In this document: one piece after another, positions 1 to 8,404 of the stretch
How the letters are laid out: every line of letters starts with the position of its first letter
How positions within the stretch are numbered: the stretch's first letter is position 1
Assembly: GCF_019969725.1 (NCBI RefSeq)
Contig: NZ_JAHXYW010000003.1
Location: 434,001 to 498,000, forward strand
Origin: Neobacillus bataviensis
Lineage (GTDB): Bacteria > Bacillota > Bacilli > Bacillales_B > DSM-18226
Direction: 5' to 3'
Length of the DNA: 64,000 nucleotides
Position numbers and translations under genes: made by a program
The notes under the pieces: model-generated
Database searches by the model: none
Told to the model about the DNA's origin: nothing
The model's input: only the letters and a program-made list of their open reading frames with translations

Positions 1-1110
1 TCCGGCCTGAATTAGATCAAATAGAAATGCCGGCTTTGCTGCCTTATCACCTAATGACAGTATAGCCCCTGAAAAATCTCCGCTTCCCATAAAGAAGTAA
101 CCAGCAATTGGAATGACAGGTGCCATGGCCTTAAAAGCGAACACAAAACCTTCGGTAATATGTTCACTTATTTTATCAAGTGCATGAATTCGGTTAAAGG
201 CAATAGTAGCTAAGACTAATAGAATAGTAGCAACTCCGCCAATGAAAGCGGCACCGTCCCCGCCTTCAAAGCCAGATCCACCGCCAATTTTTGTCTGGAA
301 CATAAAAATCATAACAGCTAACATGGCTAGAGGTACAATGACAGCGAAAACTTTTCCCCATGTTGCTTTTCTTTGAACGAGATCAGCAGTCTCTTCTGCA
401 GTCGCAGCAAGTTCCTCAGCTACATTAAAAAATGCTTTTTCTTCAGTTTTAACGTTACTGGCAGAACCAGATTTCTTAGTGATCGCCTTTCGATGTGTGA
501 CATACACAATCGCTAAAGCGCTAAATCCTGTAATTAAAGAAAGAATGAATGCCTTATCTGATACGGCAGCTTTATCAATACCCGCTGCTTTTGCACTTAG
601 CATAGGCGCTACTTGCATGATATAGTCTGAGGAAAGAGCCATCCCTTGACCTGCTATAACGATTACCATTGCGGAAGTCATGACAGGCAAACCTGCACTT
701 ACTGCTGCAGGAACTAACAAGGCACAAATTAATGGAACTGCTGGGGTTGGCCAGAAAAAGAGCGAAATAACATAGGTTGTGACCATTAAAACTAAATAGG
801 AAACATGTCCGTTTACCATTATTTTCTGAATCGGCACGACCATCCTTCTATCTGCCCCTAGATCCTTCAGAGAATTTAAGAGACCAATCATGATCGATAT
901 GATTAAGAAAATACTAAATAGTTCCTTAGCCGCAACAAGGTTAGCATTAAAGACAGCTTGAAAGCCTGCAATTAAACTCCCCTTATATACGGCTGCCACA
1001 ATAAAGGTCCCAATGATTAGAGGTAATACAACACCTTTTCGGAATAGCATAATAATAATGACAGCTGCAGTGACAATTAGGTAAACCCAATGAGCTAATG
1101 TTAATTCCAT
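1..1110 (-). CDS. Multi-pass permease, ion-transporter superfamily type, 3' end cut by window edge
   Basis: The frame is open for 370 codons from an ATG at 1110 to the left edge, so the C-terminus is missing. The start is preceded by a strong GGAGGGGGA ribosome binding site. The protein begins MELTLAHWVYLIVT and contains about ten hydrophobic segments, with a charged cytoplasmic loop near residues 195-235 (KAITKKSGS to LVQRKATWG). The glycine/proline-rich re-entrant-looking stretches (FFWPTPAVPLICALLVPAA) resemble DctM, CitM and GntP-like carriers, but I cannot assign a family or substrate. It is divergent from the aspartate dehydrogenase gene, which makes a C4-dicarboxylate or amino-acid substrate a guess only. 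A cre-like site lies about 100 bases upstream. Confidence 0.75.
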   Translation of the reverse strand, partial: MELTLAHWVYLIVTAAVIIIMLFRKGVVLPLIIGTFIVAAVYKGSLIAGFQAVFNANLVAAKELFSIFLIISIMIGLLNSLKDLGADRRMVVPIQKIMVNGHVSYLVLMVTTYVISLFFWPTPAVPLICALLVPAAVSAGLPVMTSAMVIVIAGQGMALSSDYIMQVAPMLSAKAAGIDKAAVSDKAFILSLITGFSALAIVYVTHRKAITKKSGSASNVKTEEKAFFNVAEELAATAEETADLVQRKATWGKVFAVIVPLAMLAVMIFMFQTKIGGGSGFEGGDGAAFIGGVATILLVLATIAFNRIHALDKISEHITEGFVFAFKAMAPVIPIAGYFFMGSGDFSGAILSLGDKAAKPAFLFDLIQAG

Positions 1111-1207
1111 ATATCCCCCTCCGACTTTTAAAAAAATTTTCAGCTAAATTTGTTCAAATGTTCTGCTTGAAATTTTCTGAAAGGTGGTATGGTGAGGAGA
1201 AAGGATT

Positions 1208-1221
1208 CGTAAGCGCTTCCA
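1208..1221. promoter_or_regulatory. cre-like site (possible CcpA operator)
   Basis: The sequence CGTAAGCGCTTCCA has a perfect AAGCGCTT core and matches 12 of 14 positions of the catabolite-responsive element consensus TGWAANCGNTNWCA. It lies about 100 bases upstream of the permease start at 1110, which fits carbon catabolite control of transport. The match is made by eye and one such site per few kilobases can occur by chance. Confidence 0.4.
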
Positions 1222-1599
1222 CCAAAGATGTCAGTCTCTCTTCTCATTTACCTTTTAATGTTAACTGCTAGAATACTAAAAATTGCTATTGCATTAAAAA
1301 GGAAAAAAATAACGGATAAGGTGAACTTTGTATTTTGTAGATTGTATACCTAGATAATCCAAAAAAATATTTTGAACCTGAATTAACTTAATTTAACTTC
1401 AACCATAGAAAAACCCCACGAGGACAAACAAATGAATACTACCAGTAATTAATATGTAAAAATGATGTAGATCCCCCCTCATTTTCACTATACAGCCAGT
1501 GTTAACTATATAGGTTGAAAATAATATATCATTAACCACCTAGTATGTGCAACAATATTTTGAAAATTTAGACGTTTAATTATATTCTAAATTTTCCCC

Positions 1600-1628
1600 T
1601 TGATTTTCATCTTTTAATCCGTTAAAAT
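1600..1628 (+). promoter_or_regulatory. SigA-type promoter of the aspartate dehydrogenase gene
   Basis: A -35 box TTGATT (1600-1605) and a -10 box TAAAAT (1623-1628) are separated by exactly 17 bases, so transcription should start near 1635. The operator at 1640-1656 then lies just downstream of the start point. Confidence 0.6.
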
Positions 1629-1639
1629 GTTGAAATTAA

Positions 1640-1656
1640 TGGTATATAGTATACCA
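1640..1656. promoter_or_regulatory. Palindromic operator, probable target of the adjacent GntR/FCD regulator
   Basis: TGGTATATAGTATACCA is a palindrome with perfect 7-base arms (TGGTATA and TATACCA) around TAG. FadR-subfamily GntR proteins commonly bind TGGTATACCA-like sites, and such a regulator is encoded next door at 2543-3226. The site starts about five bases after the predicted transcription start, which fits repression by steric block. Confidence 0.6.
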
Positions 1657-1683
1657 AATAATCATTATTAAGGAGAATCAAAA

Positions 1684-2490
1684 ATGCTGAGAGCTGGGAT
1701 CATTGGCTATGGAACACTTGGAAAAAGTATTGCTGAATTTATCCATTCAGGACAGGCCGGAGATGTCATCCTGAAGTCTATTCTAGTTAGGAAACAGCCT
1801 AGTCCTTTAAACAATTTGCCAGAACACTGTACCATGACAACGGATCAAGAAGCATTTTTTAATCAAAATTTAGATATTATTATCGAAGCAGCCGGCCATA
1901 ATGCCGTTAAACAATACGGTGAAAAAACTCTATCCTCCGGTAGTGATCTAATTCTTCTGTCTGTAGGGGTATTAGCAGATAATGAATTTTATGAATCATT
2001 ACAGGAAACAGCGTTAAAAAGTAAAAAACAAATAATTATTCCATCTGCCGCTATCGCTGGTTTAGACCGGATTGCTGCCGGAGTATTAGGCGAGATTGAT
2101 GAAATCAAACTCATTACAAGGAAGCATCCAAGAAGTTGGTATGGAACGATTGCAGAGGAAAAAGTAGATCTCGCCACCATCACTGAGCCATATTGTATCT
2201 TTGAAGGAAATGCCCGAAACGCCGCCAAATTATTTCCTGAAAATGTAAATGTTTCAGCGACCTTAAGTATTGCTGGAATTGGTTTCGAAAAAACGAAGGT
2301 CCAAGTATACGTGGATCCAACTATTCAATTGAATACTCACACCATCCTTGCGAAAGGCGAATTTGGACAAGTTGAAATATCCGTCCAAAACAAACCATTT
2401 ACTCAAAATCCAAAATCAAGTCCAATCGTAGCAATGAGTGTGGCGAAAGTGTTACAAAACATGACAGCGCCTGCAGTTATCGGAATATAG
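1684..2490 (+). CDS. L-aspartate dehydrogenase (DUF108 family)
   Basis: The 268-residue product matches the length of NAD(P)-dependent aspartate dehydrogenases, which deaminate L-aspartate to iminoaspartate/oxaloacetate. The N-terminal Rossmann motif is GYGTLG. The middle carries the family stretch IIIPSAAIAGLDRIAAG, and the C-terminal half has NTHTILAKGEFG, whose histidine aligns with the catalytic His of characterised members. The start ATG follows AAGGAG at a good distance. In some bacteria this enzyme feeds NAD synthesis (NadX), but no nadA or nadC is nearby, so a catabolic role in aspartate use under the neighbouring GntR regulator is more likely. A terminator follows at 2511-2544. Confidence 0.85.
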   Translation: MLRAGIIGYGTLGKSIAEFIHSGQAGDVILKSILVRKQPSPLNNLPEHCTMTTDQEAFFNQNLDIIIEAAGHNAVKQYGEKTLSSGSDLILLSVGVLADNEFYESLQETALKSKKQIIIPSAAIAGLDRIAAGVLGEIDEIKLITRKHPRSWYGTIAEEKVDLATITEPYCIFEGNARNAAKLFPENVNVSATLSIAGIGFEKTKVQVYVDPTIQLNTHTILAKGEFGQVEISVQNKPFTQNPKSSPIVAMSVAKVLQNMTAPAVIGI

Positions 2491-2510
2491 GAACCTTTCA
2501 TAACTAAATA

Positions 2511-2544
2511 AAGGAAACTCCACTTTTAGATGGAGTTTCCTTTT
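2511..2544. terminator. Bidirectional terminator between convergent genes
   Basis: The arms AAGGAAACTCCA (2511-2522) and TGGAGTTTCCTT (2531-2542) pair perfectly around an 8-base loop and are followed by TTTT. The hairpin overlaps the stop codon of the GntR gene on the other strand. Confidence 0.85.
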
Positions 2545-3226
2545 ACCCTTTTCGCTTTTCTTTTGAATGCTGGACTGCCTCGATATAGGCCTTTTTAGAA
2601 TTTTCTATATGGATTTTGGTCAAGAATTCAGCCATTTCTATTTCTTGATTAACGATGGCCTCCATTATTTTCAAGTGCTCTTCCATTGACTGTACGGCGC
2701 GGCCAGGATTTTTAAATCCTGTTTTTGCAAAAGCACTAATATAATCAGACAATCCACTTAATATTTCATAAAGCTTTGTATTTTTAGCGGAACTGTATAA
2801 AAGATGGTTCAATTCCCCGTGTAAATGTGAAAAATCTGCATCATTTTCACTTGCTAAACCTTCTTCAATCTTTTTTATAAGGGCATTAAATTTACTTTTT
2901 GTTTCATCATCTAATTTTTGTGCAGCTAATTTTGCAGCTAAAACTTCTAGAGAAGAGAGGATCGTAAATACTTCAATAATTTCCTTCTCAGAAATATCAG
3001 CGACAATAACCCCTTTTCTAGGCACAGTTTTCACAAATCCCTGTGATTCTAATCTAAATAAGGCTTCCCGAATTGGTGTGCGGCTAATATTGAGTCTTTC
3101 TGCCAGTTCACGTTCCACAAGCCGGTCTCCCGTTTTAAATTCACCCTCTAGGATAAGGTCTTTGATGTGGATATAGACCCGTTCCCGCAATGAGATTAGG
3201 TTTTCCTCTGTCCAATTGTTCCCCAA
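2543..3226 (-). CDS. GntR-family transcriptional regulator, FadR/FCD subfamily
   Basis: The 227-residue protein has an N-terminal winged helix (residues about 12-76, with RELAERLNISRTPIREALFRLE as the recognition region) and an all-helical FCD ligand-binding domain (about 85-215). The start is a TTG at 3226 with only a weak upstream ribosome binding site. Family members sense small carboxylates or amino acids through a metal site in the FCD domain. Its convergent neighbour is the aspartate dehydrogenase gene, whose promoter carries a matching palindrome at 1640-1656, so it probably controls that gene and perhaps the permease. Confidence 0.85.
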   Translation of the reverse strand: MGNNWTEENLISLRERVYIHIKDLILEGEFKTGDRLVERELAERLNISRTPIREALFRLESQGFVKTVPRKGVIVADISEKEIIEVFTILSSLEVLAAKLAAQKLDDETKSKFNALIKKIEEGLASENDADFSHLHGELNHLLYSSAKNTKLYEILSGLSDYISAFAKTGFKNPGRAVQSMEEHLKIMEAIVNQEIEMAEFLTKIHIENSKKAYIEAVQHSKEKRKG

Positions 3227-3303
3227 TGTTTATCACGCTTTCTCTCTATTATAAATTGTAATAATTATAACCTACTAGCTTTAGTTATTTCAAATAATTT
3301 GGA

Positions 3304-3921
3304 TTAATCTTCCACCATTAATAAATTCCTAATTGACACAGATTCTTCTAAAACTGCTCGTGAAATAATCTTAGAGATAATTTCAGCAAGCTTTATGACC
3401 GTAAAAAGTCTCGTGCTGTTTAAGCTTTGGAGAGGCGAATAGGAATCGAGACTATTTACAACTGCTTTTAGATGGTAATCCCCTACCCCTGGCAATACTT
3501 TATTTAATGCGGAACCCGGTATAAGCGGACCTTGTTTCAAAATAATAGAACCAATTTGTTTTTTATCACCTAAACAGGCATCAATCCCTAAGATAAAAGG
3601 GGCAGGATGGATCTGATTGATTTTATTTAGAATTTTATGAATATTTAACGCGTGTACTGGCTCTTCCAATGTACCGTATACAATTATGGGGAGTTTGCTT
3701 TCCTTCAACATGGATCCAACAAAGGGGCCAAGCGAGTCTCCTGTTGAACGGTCTGAACCAACACATAAAATAATAATATCATTAGACGTGTTGTTTAGAA
3801 CTTCTTTCAGTTTAATGGCTATTTTTTCAATTTCTTTTTCCTCAGTTACTTCTTTTACTGCTATATAACTGGGGTTAACTTCTTCGTCCATTATTTTTTT
3901 CTTATTTACAAAAGGCCACAT
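3304..3921 (-). CDS. yyaC: Spore protease YyaC family (DUF1256, GPR-like)
   Basis: The product is 205 residues from the ATG at 3921, which sits nine bases after AAAGAGG; upstream in-frame TTG and ATG codons are too close to that site. The conserved features are IILCVGSDRSTGDSLGP near residue 55, YGTLEEPVHA, and FILGIDACLGD, where aspartates resemble those of the germination protease GPR that degrades SASPs. YyaC-type proteins are made during sporulation in Bacillus. The gene is monocistronic. Its presence supports an endospore-forming host. Confidence 0.85.
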   Translation of the reverse strand: MWPFVNKKKIMDEEVNPSYIAVKEVTEEKEIEKIAIKLKEVLNNTSNDIIILCVGSDRSTGDSLGPFVGSMLKESKLPIIVYGTLEEPVHALNIHKILNKINQIHPAPFILGIDACLGDKKQIGSIILKQGPLIPGSALNKVLPGVGDYHLKAVVNSLDSYSPLQSLNSTRLFTVIKLAEIISKIISRAVLEESVSIRNLLMVED

Positions 3922-4098
3922 CACCATCAACCTCTTTCTGGCTGTTATTTGGATTCTGTTCTAAGAATCATGATGACTAACCTTGCTTTAGTCGATATAC
4001 CTTTATTTTATTATAGATAGTGTTTATCCTTCTATATGTCTGGAAAAAAAACAGCTGCTAACTCTCTTGTTCACAATTCTGTAACATTTAAAAAAGCA

Positions 4099-4128
4099 CC
4101 TTCAACATCCATTTAAGGATGTTGAAGG
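4099..4128 (-). terminator. Intrinsic terminator of the 4138-4635 gene
   Basis: CCTTCAACATCC (4099-4110) pairs perfectly with GGATGTTGAAGG (4117-4128) around a 6-base loop, and an A-run at 4090-4095 becomes the T-tract on the minus strand. Confidence 0.85.
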
Positions 4129-4137
4129 CACTCCATG

Positions 4138-4635
4138 TTAAACCCAATTATCATCACCGTTATCCCAATTTCCAAAATCATCATTATCTTGGAGATCATC
4201 TTGATCATTATTTTTGAAATCGTCATCACGGCCGTCTCTATCCCAATCTGACGACTCATCCCCTCTGCCCTGTCCAATTTCCTCCTGCAGCTGGTCAATT
4301 TCATGTTCTTGAATGATATTTTGATCCATAAGTTCTTGTATGATTTCATGATCTTGTAATTGCTGTAACGCATGATACTGATCAAAACCAATTCTGCCCT
4401 GATTAAACAAATAAGTCAGTAACGCCCCCGCTGCCATTCCTCCGGCAAATGACCCTATTCCGCCAAATCCACTATGCCCTGGACCAAAATTTCCACGCGG
4501 TTCATAATAGTCCGTTCTAGGTTCATAATAATTCCTTCTTGGTTCATAAACCTGTGTACGATTCCGGTGGGTAAGCGGGCGAATAATTAGAAAATATACC
4601 AATAATATAATAATAACAATCCCGATAAAAGCCAT
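4138..4635 (-). CDS. Single-pass membrane protein with YEPR repeats and acidic tail
   Basis: No family is recognised. The 165-residue protein has one N-terminal membrane helix (residues 3-20, FIGIVIIILLVYFLI), then three tandem seven-residue repeats of the form (V/Y)YEPR(R/T/G)(N/D) at about 29-50, then a glycine-rich stretch with a second possible helix (GGIGSFAGGMAAGALLTYLF), a glutamine-rich helical region containing two EIIQELMDQNIIQE-like halves, and a strongly acidic Asp/Asn-rich C-terminus. The start ATG follows AAAGGATGG. The composition suggests a membrane-tethered, partly disordered surface or spore-associated protein; this is inference. Confidence 0.7.
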   Translation of the reverse strand: MAFIGIVIIILLVYFLIIRPLTHRNRTQVYEPRRNYYEPRTDYYEPRGNFGPGHSGFGGIGSFAGGMAAGALLTYLFNQGRIGFDQYHALQQLQDHEIIQELMDQNIIQEHEIDQLQEEIGQGRGDESSDWDRDGRDDDFKNNDQDDLQDNDDFGNWDNGDDNWV

Positions 4636-4711
4636 TCTTATTCCATCCTTTTATAATTAATTACCTTAATAAACTTTACATAAAAGGAGAATTTCATTCA
4701 AGAACCCCATC

Positions 4712-5899
4712 TTAAACGACTGCTGGCTTTAACAAAACCTCTACTAATCGATCCATGCCTAGCTTTATTTTTTCAGGATTTGAGTGGCTGAAATTTAAGC
4801 GGAACGTGTTGTGTTTAGGCTGGTCAACATAGAACGGAGCACCAGGGACAAAGGCTACACCTTTTTCGACAGCTTGGGAAAGTAAACGGGTTGTATTTAA
4901 TTCTTCATTCCCTTCCACCCACAAAAACATACCGCCTTTTGGCTCTTTCCATGTAAACAAGCCGGGCTCAAGCTTATTCAAATAATCTCTCATAATTGTC
5001 ATTCGATAATAATACTCATTTCGAATATGCTTGATATGCCCATCAAGATTGAAATCGCGCAGTAAATAATATAATGCTTGTTGATCAAGGCTGCTGGAAT
5101 GCAAATCATTCATTTGTTTCGCTTTTGTCATCATTTGCACGACTTCTGATGGTCCCGTAACCCACCCTGTTCTAAGAGCTGGGACGACCGACTTTGAGAA
5201 GGTACTCGTATAAATGACGTGACTTTGCTGCTTATCAAAAGCTGCTATGGATGGATAGTGCTCCTCTTCATGAAATTGGATATCTCCATATGGATCGTCC
5301 TCAAGTACTAGTACATTATATTTATAGCAAAGATTTAATAGTTCTTGCCGTCTTTCACTACTCCATACCTTTCCATCCGGATTAGAGAAAGTTGGTATAA
5401 TATAAACAAATTTTGGATGGTATTGGTTCATTTTTGTTTCTAAATCCTCGGGTACCATTCCATGCTCATCACTGCTGACGGCGATAACATTTGCCCCGTA
5501 AGACCTGAAAACCTGCAAGGCTGATAGATAGGTAGGATCCTCCGTAAAGACTATATCACCTGGGCTTAGCATAATCCTGGAAAACAGGTCGATAACCTGC
5601 TGGGAACCCGTAGTAACCAAAATGTTTTCAGGTGCAGATGCAATCCCCTTTTGGGCCATTTTGGCTTGAATGGCCTCTCGAAGTGGTGTGTAGCCCTCTG
5701 TTAAACCATATTGCAAGGAAGATTTTCCCGATGCGAACACCTTTTCATAGGCAATTTTTACTTCATCAATCGGAAAAATGTCTTCAGCTGGCAATCCCCC
5801 TGCAAAAGAAATAACGTGCCCTTGCTGGGTCACCTTTAAAATGTCTCTTACCGCAGAAGATTCATAGGTTTTGGTTTGAGGTGCAAATGGATAATTCAA
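4712..5899 (-). CDS. PLP-dependent aminotransferase, class I/II (LysN/2-aminoadipate aminotransferase-like)
   Basis: The 395-residue protein has the fold type I signature: VSFAGGLP-like HVISFAGGLPAEDIFP at the N-terminus, TTGSQQVIDLFSR for cofactor phosphate binding, SNPDG, LEDDPYGDI, and YTSTFSKSVVPALRTGW, whose lysine (FSK) forms the Schiff base. The lack of a GntR helix-turn-helix separates it from the MocR-type protein at 30765. Relatives transaminate 2-aminoadipate, aromatic or branched-chain amino acids with 2-oxoglutarate; the substrate cannot be told here. A purine-rich AAGGAAG lies 14 bases before the ATG, an unusually long spacing. Confidence 0.85.
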   Translation of the reverse strand: MNYPFAPQTKTYESSAVRDILKVTQQGHVISFAGGLPAEDIFPIDEVKIAYEKVFASGKSSLQYGLTEGYTPLREAIQAKMAQKGIASAPENILVTTGSQQVIDLFSRIMLSPGDIVFTEDPTYLSALQVFRSYGANVIAVSSDEHGMVPEDLETKMNQYHPKFVYIIPTFSNPDGKVWSSERRQELLNLCYKYNVLVLEDDPYGDIQFHEEEHYPSIAAFDKQQSHVIYTSTFSKSVVPALRTGWVTGPSEVVQMMTKAKQMNDLHSSSLDQQALYYLLRDFNLDGHIKHIRNEYYYRMTIMRDYLNKLEPGLFTWKEPKGGMFLWVEGNEELNTTRLLSQAVEKGVAFVPGAPFYVDQPKHNTFRLNFSHSNPEKIKLGMDRLVEVLLKPAVV

Positions 5900-6171
5900 A
5901 GTAAGTCGCTTCCTTCTTATTAGTTTAGATTAGTAATATTGTAATAGTATAATATAGCAATCAGATAAGCAAGCATAATATTCTAAATATTTAGAAAAAA
6001 CGCTTTCATAAAGACAAATTCTCGCTTCGAATTCGAAATGTGTTTTAAAAATATCAGACACTATTTCTCAATCCTCACTACAACTGCAAAAATCATTATT
6101 ATGGTATCATTAATATAGTATCTAAATTAATTATCCAAATAGTCCAGACCACAAATGAAAGGATGCTATTG

Positions 6172-6582
6172 ATGATAAATAAAATTCAATCTGTCTATAT
6201 ATTAGAAAATCCCGAGCAGAATATGATTAAATTTGCTACTGACTATCAGCTTCGATACGGAAATATTATTAAAGAGGTATTCGGAGTAGCATGCATAGAG
6301 GATTTATCTTTGATGATTCAATTTAACAGGAGTTTTCAAGAAAGTATTTGTAAAAGAAATGGAATTAGTGAAAAGAAAATTACAATAGATAAGATTATTC
6401 GAATTGCAACTAAGAAGGAATTACTCCAATTAAAAACAGAGTTGATTGAAAAAATGGGCCGTTTTTCCCAAGGGAATGTTTCAATTTCACGCCCTTTCGA
6501 CACAGAAATAATATTACAAGATGGAATTTTTAAATGGGATGAAAAAAACTCTTCCTATATCCCTGTAACACAGAGCGCTTAA
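6172..6582 (+). CDS. Hypothetical 136-residue protein
   Basis: No family is recognised. The ATG at 6172 is preferred over the upstream in-frame ATG at 6163, because the ribosome binding site AAAGGATG (6158-6165) overlaps the latter and is correctly spaced from the former. The product begins MINKIQSVYILENPEQ, is soluble and charged, and looks alpha/beta. It is monocistronic and convergent with cysI, from which it is separated by the terminator at 6623-6646. Confidence 0.65.
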   Translation: MINKIQSVYILENPEQNMIKFATDYQLRYGNIIKEVFGVACIEDLSLMIQFNRSFQESICKRNGISEKKITIDKIIRIATKKELLQLKTELIEKMGRFSQGNVSISRPFDTEIILQDGIFKWDEKNSSYIPVTQSA

Positions 6583-6614
6583 GTGATCGTTACCGAGCAC
6601 TTTTAACCTTAGCC

Positions 6615-6646
6615 AAAAAAAAAGACAGAGATACATATCCCTGTCT
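6615..6646 (-). terminator. Intrinsic terminator of the cysJI operon
   Basis: On the minus strand AGACAGGGATA pairs with TATCTCTGTCT (positions 6646-6636 and 6633-6623, one G-T pair) around a two-base turn, followed by nine T residues. Confidence 0.8.
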
Positions 6647-6660
6647 GTTACATACCTTCA

Positions 6661-8379
6661 TCAATCGTGAAAATTTGTTCCGTCTATGGTAGCTTTTATG
6701 ATACCTGCACGAATCACAAAATCACCGAAGTGCTCGCCATCCTCACGTTCCTTCGCATAACGTGAAAGAAGTCCACGAAGTTCACTTAATATTTCTTCTT
6801 CACCAATGTTTTCACGGTACATTTTGTTTAAACGACTGCCGTCAAAGGCAGCTCCTAGGTACATATTATACTTCCCTACGGCTTTACCAATAAAGGCAAT
6901 TTCACCAAGAGAAGGACGTGCACATCCATTTGGACACCCCGTCATGCGAATCGTGATTTCTTGGTCCCTCAGGCCGTTTTCATCGACTATCTCTTCGATT
7001 TTATCCATCAGTACAGGCAGGTAACGTTCTGCTTCCGCCATGGCTAGTCCGCAAGTTGGAAGAGCCACGCAAGCCATCGAGCTCCGGCGTAGTGCTGAAT
7101 GATATTTCCCATCAGTCAAGCCATATTGTTCAATCAATTCGTTAATCTTTTTCTTTTTCTGGCTTGATACATTGGCAATAATCAAATTTTGATTCGTTGT
7201 TAAACGGAATTCACCATTATGGATTTTAGCAATTTCACGTAAGCCCGTCTTTAGCTTATAATCAGCGAAATCTTTAACGCGTCCACCCTCGATAAACAAG
7301 GTTAAATGCCACTTACCACCCACACCTTTGACCCATCCGTAACGGTCGCCGTTACTGTCAAAATGGTATGGCTTTGCCTCATCCAGACTCCAGCCTAAAC
7401 GGTGTTCCAGTTCTTCCTTGACTGTTTCCAGACCAAGACGATCAACGGTATATTTGAAGCGTGCATTTTTACGTTCAGAACGGTTTCCGTAGTCGCGCTG
7501 AATCGTAATCGTCTTTTCAGCCACATCATATAGCTGTTCCGGCTTACAGAAGCCGATTACTTTTGCCAGCTGCGGATAGGTCGCTTTGTCCCCATGAGAG
7601 CTGCCCATTCCGCCGCCAATAGCCACGTTAAAGCCGATTAGTTTCCCATCTTCCACTATCGCAATGAAACCAAGGTCATTTGAAAATACATCGATATCAT
7701 TGGTTGGGGGAACTGCGATTGCAATCTTAAATTTACGCGGTAAATAAAGCGGACCGTACATCGGTTCAACTTCCTCTACATCCGGCGTACCAGCGACCCT
7801 TTCCTCATCGAGCCATACTTCATGGTAGGCTCTTGTCCTCGGCAGTAAATCATCACTCAGCTTTTTCGACCATTCGTATACTTCTGTATGGATTTCAGAT
7901 TGATATGGATTAGAACTGCACAATACGTTCCGGTTTACATCACCGCAGGCAGCAATAGTATCCATTAGTGTTGAATGAATCGTTTGGATTGTATTCTTCA
8001 TATTCCATTTTAAAATACCATGCATTTGAAAAGTCTGACGTGTAGTGATCTTTAATGTGCCGTTTGCATTTTTATCTGCCAGCTCGTCCATCACTAGCCA
8101 TTGGGCCGGTGTCGCAACACCGCCCGGCAGCCGAACACGCAGCATAAACTGATACGCTGGTTCTAGTTTCTGTTTTGCACGTTCATTGCGCAGATCCCGG
8201 TCATCCTGCAAATAGCTTCCGTGATGCTTCATCAAACGATTATCATCATCAGGAATTCCAGCGCTTAAACGGTCAAGCATTACTTCTTTTAACGTTCCGC
8301 GCAAATAATTGCTTTCTTCTTTAATACGCTCAACATCACTGGGCTTTCCTGCTGGCGCTGTTAAAGTTTTGTTCACCAT
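6661..8379 (-). CDS. cysI: Assimilatory sulfite reductase (NADPH) hemoprotein beta subunit
   Basis: The 572-residue length is standard for CysI, which reduces sulfite to sulfide with six electrons supplied by CysJ. The four cysteines that ligate the 4Fe-4S cluster and siroheme are visible as CVALPTC (Cys437, Cys443) and GCPNGC (Cys482, Cys486). The siroheme-contact motifs NRNVLC and RQTFQMHG are also present. The gene starts 25 bases after the cysJ stop codon, so the two are co-transcribed in the order cysJ-cysI, as in Bacillus subtilis. Confidence 0.96.
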   Translation of the reverse strand: MVNKTLTAPAGKPSDVERIKEESNYLRGTLKEVMLDRLSAGIPDDDNRLMKHHGSYLQDDRDLRNERAKQKLEPAYQFMLRVRLPGGVATPAQWLVMDELADKNANGTLKITTRQTFQMHGILKWNMKNTIQTIHSTLMDTIAACGDVNRNVLCSSNPYQSEIHTEVYEWSKKLSDDLLPRTRAYHEVWLDEERVAGTPDVEEVEPMYGPLYLPRKFKIAIAVPPTNDIDVFSNDLGFIAIVEDGKLIGFNVAIGGGMGSSHGDKATYPQLAKVIGFCKPEQLYDVAEKTITIQRDYGNRSERKNARFKYTVDRLGLETVKEELEHRLGWSLDEAKPYHFDSNGDRYGWVKGVGGKWHLTLFIEGGRVKDFADYKLKTGLREIAKIHNGEFRLTTNQNLIIANVSSQKKKKINELIEQYGLTDGKYHSALRRSSMACVALPTCGLAMAEAERYLPVLMDKIEEIVDENGLRDQEITIRMTGCPNGCARPSLGEIAFIGKAVGKYNMYLGAAFDGSRLNKMYRENIGEEEILSELRGLLSRYAKEREDGEHFGDFVIRAGIIKATIDGTNFHD

Positions 8380-8404
8380 GTTGAAAAACTCCCTTCAATC
8401 CAAA

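Larger units (their letters stand above)
1111..1683. other. 573-base intergenic region between divergent permease and aspartate dehydrogenase genes
   Basis: It holds the cre-like site (1208-1221), a possible half operator GTATACC at 1344-1350, and the promoter and operator of the dehydrogenase at the right end. I find no reading frame with a ribosome binding site and no stable RNA-like structure in 1351-1595. Confidence 0.6.

Noticed and set aside
4113..4391. 92-codon frame in another frame of the YEPR-repeat gene
   Set aside because: It is a shadow frame overlapping both that gene and its terminator, with low-complexity isoleucine/methionine content.
5995..6008. cre-like TGAAAGCGTTTTTT on the minus strand upstream of the aminotransferase
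   Set aside because: The right half of the consensus is lost in a T-run, so the match is weak.
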